Notes under the pieces: generated by a model | Database searches by the model: none | Told to the model about the DNA's origin: nothing | Seen by the model: only the letters and a program-made list of their open reading frames with translations | Translations under genes and position numbers: made by a program | From: Moorella mulderi DSM 14980 | Lineage (GTDB): Bacteria > Bacillota > DSM-521 > Neomoorellales > Neomoorellaceae | Reading direction: 5' to 3' | Length of the DNA stretch: 64,000 bases | Assembly (NCBI RefSeq): GCF_001594015.1 | Contig: NZ_LTBC01000006.1 | Location: forward strand, 1 to 64,000 | Shown here: piece after piece, positions 34,212 to 43,179 of the stretch | Layout: every line of letters begins with the position of its first letter | Numbering within the stretch: position 1 is the stretch's first letter

Positions 34212-34661
34212 TTATACTCCCCCGCCCATGTTTAATACAATTTCCACTTTATCGGCGACGGCAATTTTAAATTTAACCGGTACTTCGCGGCCGAAAAAAG
34301 CCCGGTCTATTTGCCGGGCCATCTCCCGGGTATCAACAACGCCGTTGGGACAAACTTCCATTCCCGGGCAGGCGACAATCGAACGTATGCGTGGGCCGCA
34401 GGCCCCTGGTAGTAGGTTCAGGACCTTGATTTCTTCAATCAGGGCCTGGTAATCTTCCAGCCTTACGCCGGGTATTTCTACCCCCTGGCGGGTGGTCAAG
34501 TGGACTTCGCCCCGGCCGTATTTAGCAGCTACCTTAGCAATATTCTCCAGGTCCCGCGCCGTTAAATGCCCGCCAATGGTCCGCAACCGCATGAGAAAAA
34601 GGCCGGGGCCCTGCTGCTTGATAAAGCCGCCTTTTTTTAGTTCATGAAAATTTAGTGTCAT
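34212..34661 (-). pseudogene. Truncated nitrite/sulfite reductase-like protein
   Basis: About 149 residues match the first part of small siroheme/4Fe-4S nitrite-sulfite reductases. The ferredoxin-like half domain (FIKQQGPGLFLMRLR, HLTARDLENIAKVA, VHLTTRQGVEIPG) is followed by IVACPGMEVCPNG. It then breaks where the second cluster/siroheme motif GCPNxC should follow: KFKIAV continues into ADKVEIVLNMGG and a stop. The missing half makes catalysis impossible. The start is the ATG at 34661 after AAAGGTG. It is linked to a MoeB/ThiF gene, whose partner sulfur pathway may therefore also be incomplete. Confidence 0.75.
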
Positions 34662-34669
34662 AAGTGATT

Positions 34670-35479
34670 TCACCTTTCGCATTTTGCTTCACAGACAAAA
34701 GTGTACTCTTCCAGTTCACGGATGCGCGGATTTTCCCCGCAGACAGAGCAATTACGGTTACGCTCGGCCTTTATTTCCCGGAAGCGCATTTCCAGGGCAT
34801 TGTAGATCAGGAGCCGGCCGGTGAGGGTTTCCCCAACCTCAAGTAAAATTTTAATTACCTCGGTAGCCTGAATGGCCCCGATGAGCCCTGGTACCGTACC
34901 CATGACGCCGGCTTCCTGGCAGCTGGGCACGGCTCCTGGCGGGGGTGGGTCGGGAAAGATACAGCGGTAACAGGGACCCTGGCGGGGTTTGATGGTCATG
35001 ACCAGGCCGTCCCATTGCAATACCCCTCCCTCAACCAGGGTTTTACCCGTCATGACACAGGCATCATTTAATAAATAGCGGGTGGGAAAGTTGTCAACGC
35101 CGTCGACAATCACGTCGTAGTCGCGGATAATAGCTAAAATGTTGTCTTTACCTAAACGCAGCGGGTAAGTATTTATAGTCAGCGCTGGATTTAAGGCCAG
35201 CAAGGTTTCGCGGGCCGATTCCGCCTTGAGCCGTCCCAGGCGGTCGCTATTGTGGAGAATCTGGCGTTGTAAATTGGAAAGGTCTACCCTGTCGCTATCC
35301 ACGATACCTATAGTACCTACGCCGGCAGCCGCCAGGTAGTAAGCTACTGGCGAACCAAGACCCCCGGCTCCCACGATCAACACTTTTCCCTGTTTCAGCT
35401 TTTCCTGGCCCCGGCCGCCGACGTTCTTCAGGATAATCTGCCGGCTGTAGCGTTCTATTTCTTCGTTGGTTAAGGCCAT
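34670..35479 (-). CDS. MoeB/ThiF/HesA-family adenylyltransferase
   Basis: This 269-residue E1-like enzyme has RYSRQIILKNVGG, the ATP site VLIVGAGGLGSPVAYYLAAAGVG near residue 34, DLSNLQRQIL near residue 68, the DGVDNFPTRYLLND substrate loop, and a zinc site from CYRC and CSVC. It adenylates the C-terminal glycine of a ubiquitin-like sulfur carrier (MoaD, ThiS) for molybdopterin or thiamine synthesis. Next to molybdenum hydroxylases, a MoaD partner is attractive but not proven. It has a textbook sigma-A promoter 44 bp upstream. Confidence 0.88.
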   Translation of the reverse strand: MALTNEEIERYSRQIILKNVGGRGQEKLKQGKVLIVGAGGLGSPVAYYLAAAGVGTIGIVDSDRVDLSNLQRQILHNSDRLGRLKAESARETLLALNPALTINTYPLRLGKDNILAIIRDYDVIVDGVDNFPTRYLLNDACVMTGKTLVEGGVLQWDGLVMTIKPRQGPCYRCIFPDPPPPGAVPSCQEAGVMGTVPGLIGAIQATEVIKILLEVGETLTGRLLIYNALEMRFREIKAERNRNCSVCGENPRIRELEEYTFVCEAKCER

Positions 35480-35522
35480 TCTTAGCCCTCCAATCTTGAC
35501 TAAATATATCGGTTTATCTTAG

Positions 35523-35551
35523 ATTATAACAGGGGCCAAAAAGGTGGTCAA
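35523..35551 (-). promoter_or_regulatory. Sigma-A promoter of moeB/thiF unit
   Basis: TTGACC, exactly 17 bases, TATAAT on the minus strand. One of few clear housekeeping promoters in the window. Confidence 0.85.
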
Positions 35552-35760
35552 GACAATTTTTTACCTCTTCCCAGGAAGATTTTTTCAAGCATCAGGAAAA
35601 CTGCCAGGTTGCCTTTAGCAAGGAGGTAGGAGATGGAGGAGGGATCAAAATTGACCAGGAAGCGCTGGATGCTGAGGGCCGTTGCCCATTGCAAAGAAGG
35701 CTGCTGAATTTAGTCCCGGGCATGACGTTAAACTGCCCATTAGTTGAAACCAAGGAGCTG

Positions 35761-35795
35761 GCCTTCCCCTCCCCTACAGGAGGGGAAGGCTTTTT
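35761..35795 (+). terminator. Terminator in the gene-free stretch before copA
   Basis: An 11-bp repeat GCCTTCCCCTC/GAGGGGAAGGC followed by TTTTT on the plus strand. The 35552-35857 stretch upstream has no gene I can recognise; a 24-codon plus-strand frame with a good ribosome binding site begins at 35632 but resembles nothing known. Confidence 0.75.
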
Positions 35796-35857
35796 AAAAT
35801 GCCCCGGGCAACTTCCAGGAAAGCCAGGAATAAATTTTGTAGTTTTTGTGAAGTTCA

Positions 35858-35886
35858 TTGACAGTATGTGACCAGCAAAATATAAT
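35858..35886 (+). promoter_or_regulatory. Sigma-A promoter of copA
   Basis: TTGACA, exactly 17 bases, TATAAT, a near-consensus promoter. A leader of about 165 bases separates it from the copA start; I see no known metal-sensing element or operator in it. Confidence 0.85.
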
Positions 35887-36058
35887 CGAGTTAAAGATAT
35901 ACGGGTGGGGGGTAGTTTAAAATGTTGGGTCGGCCACCGACCTGTACGGGAAAGAGACTATTGTGCCTCTGGAATGGTACACCCGGTTATAAGATTGGCA
36001 AGGAATGGGCAAGGTAGAATAAAAGCCGTTGATAATTACTTACCCGGAGGTGTGAAAG

Positions 36059-38635
36059 ATGGTGCCTGCCAGCGAAAAGAGCGGCTTGGCCCAGGTAAAT
36101 TTACCTGTTATGGGTATGAGCTGTGCATCCTGCGTGGCCAAAGTGGAAAAGACTCTGAAAAATATGGCGGGTGTAGCGGACGCCCGCGTCAACCTGGTTG
36201 CCGGGAAGGCTACCGTGGAATATTTCCCGGACCAGGTCGGCGTGCCCCAAATGGCCAAGACCATCCAGGAGATCGGCTATGAGGTACCGGAAGAGGAAGT
36301 TCTCCTGACGGTAAGGGGGATGAGTTGTGCCGCCTGTGTCGCTAAGGTGGAAAAAGCCGTTAAAGCCCTACCCGGCGTCACTTCGGTAGTAGTAAACCTG
36401 CCGGCGGAAACGGCCAGGGTCCGGTTCTACCCCGGGGCGGTGGACAAGGCGCGCATTAAAAAGGAAATCCATGCCCTGGGCTATGAGGCTACGGAAAAGC
36501 TGACCGGTAAGGCAGCCCTGGACCAGGAGAAAGAGGCCCGGGAGAGGGAGATCCGGTACCAGCGCCGCAATATGTGGATTGCCTGGCCCCTGGCCACTTT
36601 AGTAATGATCGGCATGTTCCGGGACATGTGGATTTTCCCCTACTTTGTACCGGAATGGCTGGGGAACGTGTATGTACTGTGGGCTTTAACCACACCGGTC
36701 ACCTTTATCCCCGGCTGGCAGTTTTTCGTCCACAGTTGGAACGGCCTTAAACGCGGAACTACAGATATGAACCTCCTTTATGCGACGGGTATTGGGGCGG
36801 CCTATATCATCGCCACCATCAATACCCTCTGGCCTGAAGCCGGTTTTGGGGGGCGCGGGGCCACTTTCTTCGAGTCTGCCGCATTGCTCACCGCCTTTAT
36901 CGTCCTGGGCCGTTACCTGGAGGCTATTACCCGCGGCCGTACTTCCGAGGCCATCCGCAAGCTCATGAGCCTGCAGGCTAAAACCGCCCGGGTTATCCGG
37001 GACGGCCAGGAGATGGAGATTGCTGCCGATGAAGTTGAGGTAGGGGACATAGTGGTGGTCCGCCCCGGCGAAAGCATCCCGGTGGACGGGGAAGTTATCG
37101 AGGGTTATTCGGCCGTAGATGAATCCATGCTTACCGGCGAGAGCATCCCGGTGGAAAAACGTCCCGGAGCCCAGGTGGTTGGGGCGACCATTAACAAGAC
37201 CGGTTCCTTCAAGTTCCGGGCCACCCGGGTGGGGAGCGAAACGGCTTTAGCCCAGATTATCAAGATGGTGGAGGAGGCCCAGGCTTCCAAGGCTCCCATT
37301 CAAAAACTGGCCGACTTCGTGGCCGGCCACTTCATCGCCGGCGTCCACGTCCTGGCCCTGGTCGTCTTCCTCTTCTGGTTCTTTATTGGCTACGATGCCT
37401 TTTTCCGGCCTGACAGCCGCTTTATCCTTTCACCCTACAGCCTGGCCGGGGTAGGTGTCTTTGGCTTTGCCCTCCTGTTATCGGTAACCACCCTGGTCAT
37501 TTCCTGTCCCTGTGCCCTGGGCCTGGCCACTCCCAGTGCGGTCATGGCTGGGACAGGCAAGGGGGCCGAGAATGGTATCCTCTTTAAGGGCGCCGATGCG
37601 GTGGAGGCGAGCAGCAAGCTCAATGCCATTGTCTTTGATAAAACGGGAACCCTGACCAGAGGCGAACCCTCGGTCACTGATGTGATTGCCGCTCCGGGTT
37701 TTGAGCAAAGAGAAATCCTGCGACTGGCCGCCATGGCGGAAAAACCTTCCGAACATCCTTTAGGCGAGGCCATTGTCCGCGGCGCCAGGGAGGAAGGCCT
37801 GGCCATCGAGGAAGTACAGGACTTTGCAGCCATCCCGGGCCATGGTGTCCGGGCCACCTACCAGGGCCGGGAGATCCTGCTGGGTAACCGCCGGCTGATG
37901 CAGCAGCGAAATATCGCCATCGGCGACCTGGCCGGGCAGATGGAAAAACTAGAAGAAGAAGGCAAGACCGCTATGTTGATGGCGGTGGACGGCAGGGCCG
38001 CCGGCATCATCGCCGTGGCCGACACTTTAAAAGAGCACGTAAAGGTTGCCATCGAACGCCTGCACAGGATGGGTATCCAGGTGGCCATGATCACCGGTGA
38101 TAACCGGCGGACGGCTGCGGCCATTGCCCGCCAGGTCGGTATCAAGACCGTCCTGGCCGAGGTGCTGCCCCAGGATAAAGCCGAAGAAGTAAAGAAGCTC
38201 CAGGCCCGCGGCCTCAAAGTAGCCATGGTGGGTGACGGCATCAACGACGCTCCGGCCCTGGCCCAGGCCGATGTGGGCATTGCCATCGGCTCCGGTACCG
38301 ACGTGGCCAAGGAGACAGGGGACATTATCCTCATCAAGGACGACATTCGCGATGTGGTGGGGGCCATTGAGATCGGCCGCGCCACCATGCGCAAGATCAA
38401 AGAAAACCTGGTCTGGGCCTTCTTATACAATACCCTGGGTATCCCCATTGCCGCCGGCATCCTCTATCCCATCACCGGGCTGATTGTCAGTCCCGAACTG
38501 GCCGCCTTCTTCATGGCATTGAGTTCTGTCTCTGTGACCATGAATACCCTTACCCTCAAACGCTTCCAGCCCTTCCTCCGCCAGGAGCGGGATCAAGCTG
38601 CCCCCGAGGGGCGACCAGCGCCCCAGGCTGGTTAA
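36059..38635 (+). CDS. copA: Copper-exporting P1B-type ATPase
   Basis: This 858-residue protein has two N-terminal heavy-metal domains (GMSCASC near residue 20 and GMSCAAC near residue 88) and eight predicted membrane helices. The actuator has [10 protein letters not shown] near residue 362. The ion-binding motif is SCPCALG near residue 482, phosphorylation site [10 protein letters not shown] near residue 526, SEHPLGEAI, and hinge [12 protein letters not shown] near residue 725. The CPC motif marks copper(I) or silver export. The ATG has GGAGGTG at good distance. No CsoR or CopZ gene is adjacent. A small membrane-protein gene follows. Confidence 0.95.
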   Translation: MVPASEKSGLAQVNLPVMGMSCASCVAKVEKTLKNMAGVADARVNLVAGKATVEYFPDQVGVPQMAKTIQEIGYEVPEEEVLLTVRGMSCAACVAKVEKAVKALPGVTSVVVNLPAETARVRFYPGAVDKARIKKEIHALGYEATEKLTGKAALDQEKEAREREIRYQRRNMWIAWPLATLVMIGMFRDMWIFPYFVPEWLGNVYVLWALTTPVTFIPGWQFFVHSWNGLKRGTTDMNLLYATGIGAAYIIATINTLWPEAGFGGRGATFFESAALLTAFIVLGRYLEAITRGRTSEAIRKLMSLQAKTARVIRDGQEMEIAADEVEVGDIVVVRPGESIPVDGEVIEGYSAVDESMLTGESIPVEKRPGAQVVGATINKTGSFKFRATRVGSETALAQIIKMVEEAQASKAPIQKLADFVAGHFIAGVHVLALVVFLFWFFIGYDAFFRPDSRFILSPYSLAGVGVFGFALLLSVTTLVISCPCALGLATPSAVMAGTGKGAENGILFKGADAVEASSKLNAIVFDKTGTLTRGEPSVTDVIAAPGFEQREILRLAAMAEKPSEHPLGEAIVRGAREEGLAIEEVQDFAAIPGHGVRATYQGREILLGNRRLMQQRNIAIGDLAGQMEKLEEEGKTAMLMAVDGRAAGIIAVADTLKEHVKVAIERLHRMGIQVAMITGDNRRTAAAIARQVGIKTVLAEVLPQDKAEEVKKLQARGLKVAMVGDGINDAPALAQADVGIAIGSGTDVAKETGDIILIKDDIRDVVGAIEIGRATMRKIKENLVWAFLYNTLGIPIAAGILYPITGLIVSPELAAFFMALSSVSVTMNTLTLKRFQPFLRQERDQAAPEGRPAPQAG

Positions 38636-38744
38636 TATGGAGGTGGGAAGTTGGAGGTTGGAAACTTGTAGAAGAGTCTGCCAAACTTACGTTTTCATCT
38701 GGCAAGAGGACTCCCGGCGCAAAATTATTATGAGGTGAGAAATT

Positions 38745-38963
38745 ATGACTGATCTCGAAACAAAAGCCGCCCGGCAGGCTGGGATAATCTATACAGGTAT
38801 TTCCCTGGGGATGGCCCTCCTTTTCCTGGTGCTCACCTTCCTGACAGGGAAAACTTATACCCTTGTGGCCCGGGCCGGCGGCGCAGTATGGGTGTTTATC
38901 CTGACCATGATTATTACCATGCCCCTCGTTATCCCAGCCGTAAAGAATAGAGTAATGGGTTAA
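38745..38963 (+). CDS. Small two-helix membrane protein
   Basis: This 72-residue hypothetical protein has two hydrophobic helices (IIYTGISLGMALLFLVLTFL and WVFILTMIITMPLVIPAV) and short charged ends. The ATG follows GAGGTGAG at the right spacing, and codon use is like its neighbours. It lies 109 bp after copA and before a terminator, so co-transcription is likely. I do not recognise the family; a link to copper export is only positional. Confidence 0.7.
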   Translation: MTDLETKAARQAGIIYTGISLGMALLFLVLTFLTGKTYTLVARAGGAVWVFILTMIITMPLVIPAVKNRVMG

Positions 38964-38997
38964 TTATCATTACCAAGGTTAAAAAAGTTGAGTTTCT

Positions 38998-39032
38998 AAG
39001 GCTGTTACCGGAGGGCAACAGCCTTAATTTTT
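38998..39032 (+). terminator. Terminator after copA unit
   Basis: A 9-bp repeat AAGGCTGTT/AACAGCCTT followed by AATTTTTT on the plus strand. Confidence 0.85.
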
Positions 39033-39129
39033 TGTCCTTGCCCGGCTGGCTATTGTTATGCTGGAGTAAGTTAGGGTAAAATTAGGTAAGGAATGCCAAC
39101 AGAAAACAGATGTGGAGGTCAACGGGGAC

Positions 39130-40035
39130 ATGAGTTTACTGGAAACCTCCGGCCGGGCTGAGGCTATAACTAGTCGCTATTTCTGGCGCTATCTCTTATT
39201 GAGCCTGCGGCCCAAACAGTGGACGAAAAATGCCTTTGTCTTCGCCGCCATCCTTTTTTCCCGCCACCTGCTGGACATCCCTCTCCTGGTACGCACCATC
39301 CAGGTGTTTGTTATCTTTTGCCTTCTCTCGGGTGGCACCTACCTGGTCAATGACCTCATAGACCGGGAAAGGGATCGCTGCCACCCCCGCAAAAAGCACC
39401 GTCCCATTGCCGCCGGCCTGCTGGCTCCCCTGCCGGTGGCCTCGGCAGCCGCCGTCATCCTGGCCGGCAGCCTCACCTGGGCTTTTGCCTTAAGCTGGCA
39501 GGTGGGCCTTATTAGCCTCACCTATGCCCTCCAGACCCTGGCCTATTCCTTTTATTTAAAGCAAATGGTCCTTATTGATGTCTTTATCGTCGCCCTGGGT
39601 TTTGTCCTGCGGGTGGCGGCCGGCGCGGCGGCCATTATGGTGCCGATTTCGGCCTGGCTGCTCATTGCCGTTATTCTCCTGGCCCTTTTCCTGGCTTTAT
39701 GTAAACGCCGCCATGAACTGGTCCTCCTGGACAACGCTGCCGCCCACCGGGGGATCCTGGCCGAGTATTCCCTGGGACTCCTGGACCAGTTGATTGCGAC
39801 TGTAACTTCTGCTACCGTCGTCGTATATGCCATTTACACCTTTATCGGCGCCGCCCGGCCCCAGTTGATGTATACCGTTCCCCTGGTGCTCTTTGGCATC
39901 TGCCGTTACCTGTACCTGACCTACCGCCGCCAGGGCGGCGGCGAGCCGGAAAGCCTGGTCCTCAAAGATAAGTCCTTGGCAGCCACCATCCTCCTCTGGG
40001 CGGCCAGTTGCTTTGTCATCCTGTACTGGTTATAA
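39130..40035 (+). CDS. UbiA-family prenyltransferase, decaprenyl-phosphate phosphoribosyltransferase-like
   Basis: This 301-residue, about nine-helix UbiA-fold enzyme has the first Asp-rich motif NDLIDRERDRCHPRKKHRPIAAG near residue 75, and in the second region YSFYLKQMVLIDVFIVALGF with RVAAGA. These match 5-phosphoribosyl-1-pyrophosphate:polyprenyl-phosphate transferases (the DPPR synthase group). Those make a lipid-linked ribose phosphate used for arabinose or ribose donors. The start is the ATG at 39130 after GGAGG; the frame's earlier GTG overlaps that site. It is paired with a membrane glycosyltransferase 54 bp downstream. Confidence 0.8.
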   Translation: MSLLETSGRAEAITSRYFWRYLLLSLRPKQWTKNAFVFAAILFSRHLLDIPLLVRTIQVFVIFCLLSGGTYLVNDLIDRERDRCHPRKKHRPIAAGLLAPLPVASAAAVILAGSLTWAFALSWQVGLISLTYALQTLAYSFYLKQMVLIDVFIVALGFVLRVAAGAAAIMVPISAWLLIAVILLALFLALCKRRHELVLLDNAAAHRGILAEYSLGLLDQLIATVTSATVVVYAIYTFIGAARPQLMYTVPLVLFGICRYLYLTYRRQGGGEPESLVLKDKSLAATILLWAASCFVILYWL

Positions 40036-40089
40036 AGGATGCAAAGCTGACAGCGATAAAAGAAAAGTGGCGACCGGGGAGATGGTATT

Positions 40090-41919
40090 TTGCACTGGCT
40101 GGCCTTCACTAGCGGCAATTTGATAGTTCTTCTCACGGCCTTTTTTTTGACGCGGCTGTGGGGACTGGCCCCCGCTGAAAAGTTCCTGGCCATTTTTACC
40201 CTGGCTGCGGGGCAAATCGTATTCACCATGCTCCTGGCCGGTACCGTATTGCGCCTGACAACTGCTAACCTGCTGGTGTTAAATTTAATTTTGCTTGCCA
40301 TTGCAGTCCTGGTGGAGCGCCTCTTCCCTGGCCCCCGGTATCCTCACCAATTCCGGCTTTATGCCGGCTGGCGCCATAATTTCTGGGCCAGGCTTTTACT
40401 TTTCCTGGCCTTCCTGGAAACCATCTGGCTCATATTCCTGGGATACCTGTTCCCGCCCTATGCCTGGGACAGCCTCTACTACCACCTGACGGCAGTGGCC
40501 ACCTGGCTCCAGGCCGGCCGGATCGTTTTAAGCCCCTATACCCTCTGGGCCAACGTGTATCCCATGAATACCGAGCTTATCTTTGCCTGGAACATGCTGC
40601 TTGCCGGCAGCGACCTGCTGGTTGACCTGACCCAGCTGCCCTTTGCCCTGGCCGGGGGACTGGCCGTCTATACCCTGGGGCGCGCAACCGGTTTGCGACA
40701 GACCAATAGCGCCGTAGCAGCCTGCCTTTTTTTCCTGACGCCCATTGTCCTGGTCCAGAGCAAGACCTGCTATGTGGATGTCGCCTTTGCGGCCATGTTC
40801 CTGGTGGCCTTTTACTTTGCTTACCGCTATTACCATGACCCGCGGCGCGCCTATTTACTCCTGGCCGCCCTGGCCGGCGGCCTGACTTTCGGGATAAAGG
40901 CTTCCGCCGCTCCCTATGTGGCGGTAGTTTTTCTCTTTATCATCGCGGGCAACCGGGTGGCCAGGCGGGCAGCCAACCAGCCTTACAGGCAAAACCTGCT
41001 CCTTTCCCTGGTTATCTTTGCCGGAGCCCTGCTCCTGTGGGGCAGTTTCTGGTACCTGCGCAACTGGCTGGCCTACGGCAATCCCTTTTTCCCTTTTACG
41101 TTTAAAGTTCTGGGATATACCCTCTGGCCTGGCCAGGGCAGCGTGGCCGAGCTGGTCATGGTCAAAAATACGCCCCCCGAACTGGCAGGCCTGCCTTTCT
41201 GGCAGCAGTTATTGCGTTCCTGGCAGGAAACCAGTGGTCCCTACACCTTCGACCAGCGCCTGGGAGGCTTCGGCCCCCAGTGGCTCTACCTGGAACTCCC
41301 GGCCCTGGCCGTAACCCTTATCCTGGCCCTGGCCCGGGGTCACCGGCACCTCCTGCTCCTCCTCCTGCCCCTGATCCTGCTTTTCTGGCTGCAGCCCTCC
41401 AACTGGTGGACCCGCTATACCATCTTCATTGTCGCCGCCGGGACTTTGAGCCTGGCTTACCTGGAGGAGAGGCTGCCAGGCTTCTGGGCACGACCTTTGC
41501 GGGCCGCTACCCTGGCCCTGGTTCTCATATCCCTGGCCGGTAGTTTAACCCACGGTTACTTTACGCCCCAGGTAATCGGCCGCTTCCTGGCCCTGCCCCC
41601 GGAGCAGCGTACCTTTTTCCAGATAACGCCCTGGGGCGATGAGTTAGCCTGGGTTGACCGGGTACCTCCGGGTTCGCGCATTGCCTTTACGGAAACAGCC
41701 TTCCCCTACCTGCTCTTTGGCCCCCGCCTGGAAAACCAGGTCTACCGCGTCATTGCTACTTCGGAAACGGACATGCTGGCGCAACTACGTACCGGGGATA
41801 GCCAGTACTTCTTGACAACAACTACTTCAGCCTATTACCGTTGGGCGCAAAGGAATCCGCAGGTCTTGCAGCCCTTCTTTACCTATGGCGATTATGTGAC
41901 CTTTAAGGTGCTAAAGTAA
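40090..41919 (+). CDS. GT39/ArnT-like membrane glycosyltransferase
   Basis: This 609-residue protein has about twelve membrane helices and an early external acidic motif (FPPYAWDSLYYHL near residue 120). It has the general architecture of lipid-phosphate-sugar dependent GT-C transferases. A soluble C-terminal tail of about 110 residues follows (VIGRFLALPPEQRTF onward). The start is TTG with GGGGAG upstream. With the preceding UbiA enzyme it suggests transfer of a polyprenyl-linked pentose to a surface acceptor. The acceptor is unknown. Confidence 0.75.
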   Translation: MHWLAFTSGNLIVLLTAFFLTRLWGLAPAEKFLAIFTLAAGQIVFTMLLAGTVLRLTTANLLVLNLILLAIAVLVERLFPGPRYPHQFRLYAGWRHNFWARLLLFLAFLETIWLIFLGYLFPPYAWDSLYYHLTAVATWLQAGRIVLSPYTLWANVYPMNTELIFAWNMLLAGSDLLVDLTQLPFALAGGLAVYTLGRATGLRQTNSAVAACLFFLTPIVLVQSKTCYVDVAFAAMFLVAFYFAYRYYHDPRRAYLLLAALAGGLTFGIKASAAPYVAVVFLFIIAGNRVARRAANQPYRQNLLLSLVIFAGALLLWGSFWYLRNWLAYGNPFFPFTFKVLGYTLWPGQGSVAELVMVKNTPPELAGLPFWQQLLRSWQETSGPYTFDQRLGGFGPQWLYLELPALAVTLILALARGHRHLLLLLLPLILLFWLQPSNWWTRYTIFIVAAGTLSLAYLEERLPGFWARPLRAATLALVLISLAGSLTHGYFTPQVIGRFLALPPEQRTFFQITPWGDELAWVDRVPPGSRIAFTETAFPYLLFGPRLENQVYRVIATSETDMLAQLRTGDSQYFLTTTTSAYYRWAQRNPQVLQPFFTYGDYVTFKVLK

Positions 41920-42000
41920 GGCCGGCCAGCTTCTGGATATTGATTTCACCTGATATGGCATCTAATGAACTTAGCGGCAAAGATCGGCAAAATAAGTAAA

Positions 42001-42036
42001 AAGCCGCCTCTCTTCTATCTTGAAGAAAGGCGGCTT
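42001..42036. terminator. Bidirectional terminator between GT39 and ygeW-like gene
   Basis: AAGCCGCCTCTCTTC pairs with GAAGAAAGGCGGCTT, with A/T runs on both sides, serving convergent genes. Confidence 0.85.
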
Positions 42037-42098
42037 TATTGCCAGTTAAGCGCCATTGCTTACGAAGTTATTATAGTCAACTGTTAACAGGTCAACCT

Positions 42099-43079
42099 TT
42101 ACCTCATTGTTGCCGCCAGGATAGCCTTGATGGTGTGCAGGCGGTTCTCAGCCTCGTCGTAGATTACCGATTGCGGGCCATCCATAACCTCTTCTGTCAC
42201 TTCAACACCCCGGTCGGCCGGCATACAATGCATGTAAATAGCATCCTTCTGGCCGAGCTTCATGCGGCGGCCATCCATTACCCAGGTATTGTATTTTTCA
42301 ATCAGATCCAGGCCTTCCTCCCTACTGCCGGTATAGGCAATGGGACCCCAGCTCTTGGCATAAATAATATGGGCATCTTTACAGGCTTCGTCCATGTCAT
42401 GGACAATGTTAAATTTGACACCATTTTCTTCCGCATTCTTCCTGGCCTGTTCCACAATATCCGGTAATAAATGGAACTCGGGTGGATGGGCCAGGGTTAC
42501 ATTCATCCCAAAACGGCTCATGAGGAGGATGAGGGATTGGGGCATGGACAGGGGCCGTATATAATTGGGTGCGTAAGTCCAGCTAATGGTGAAATTGAGA
42601 CCCCGCGTATTTTTACCGAACTTCTCCTGGATGGTCATGATATCAGCAAGGGCCTGGGTAGGATGGTATAAGTCGCACTGCATGTTGATAACGGGGATGC
42701 GGGAGTATTTGGCCAGTTCCCGCATGTAGGCGTTTCCTTTTTTGTAAGTACAGTAACGTATACCTATCCCATCACCAAAGCGGCTTAAAACTTCAACCGT
42801 ATCTTTAGCCGTCTCTCCATGGCCAATTTGGGTAGCCGATGGAGTCAAGAAAATAGCATGGCCACCCAGCTGGGTCATACCGGTTTCGAAAGCGTTGCGG
42901 GTACGCGTGGAGTTTTCAAAAAAGAGCATATAAAAGGTTTTATCTTCGAGAAGGCGATGTTTTTCGCCCAGGGCTTTCCGCCTTTTGAGATCAAAGGCGA
43001 TGTCCAGCAACGTGTCGATTTCTTCTTTAGTCCATTCCTGCAAGGTAATCAAGTGCTTACCGCGTAAATCGGTCTTCAT
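42099..43079 (-). CDS. ygeW: YgeW-like carbamoyltransferase
   Basis: This 326-residue aspartate/ornithine carbamoyltransferase-fold enzyme has the carbamoyl-phosphate motif ENSTRTRNAFE near residue 55, MQCDLYHPTQALADIM near residue 133, and HCMPADRGVEVT near residue 288. Segments such as SQIGHGET-like TQIGHGETAKDT, KGNAYM and WTYAPNYIRPLSMPQ resemble E. coli YgeW, which is about 70 residues longer. In purine islands YgeW is assigned the phosphorolytic removal of a carbamoyl group from 2,3-diureidopropionate. With arcC in this window that would yield ATP. Ornithine transcarbamylase is less likely: no arginine genes are near. It is controlled by its own sigma-H-like promoter. Confidence 0.8.
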   Translation of the reverse strand: MKTDLRGKHLITLQEWTKEEIDTLLDIAFDLKRRKALGEKHRLLEDKTFYMLFFENSTRTRNAFETGMTQLGGHAIFLTPSATQIGHGETAKDTVEVLSRFGDGIGIRYCTYKKGNAYMRELAKYSRIPVINMQCDLYHPTQALADIMTIQEKFGKNTRGLNFTISWTYAPNYIRPLSMPQSLILLMSRFGMNVTLAHPPEFHLLPDIVEQARKNAEENGVKFNIVHDMDEACKDAHIIYAKSWGPIAYTGSREEGLDLIEKYNTWVMDGRRMKLGQKDAIYMHCMPADRGVEVTEEVMDGPQSVIYDEAENRLHTIKAILAATMR

Positions 43080-43135
43080 ATTGTTCCCCCCGTTAGGCTA
43101 AATTTTGCTTAATTAATTAAATCACGTTTAATCCA

Positions 43136-43162
43136 ATTCAACTTTTGTTAATAAAATCCTGC
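43136..43162 (-). promoter_or_regulatory. Sigma-H-like promoter of ygeW-like gene
   Basis: GCAGGATTT, 12 bases, TTGAAT on the minus strand, 57 bp before the start codon. Confidence 0.6.
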
Positions 43163-43179
43163 TGCAAGGATAAAAAATT

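Noticed and set aside
35632-35706. 24-codon plus-strand peptide with a strong ribosome binding site before the terminator near copA
   Set aside because: Too short and unlike anything known; mentioned with the terminator but not called a gene.
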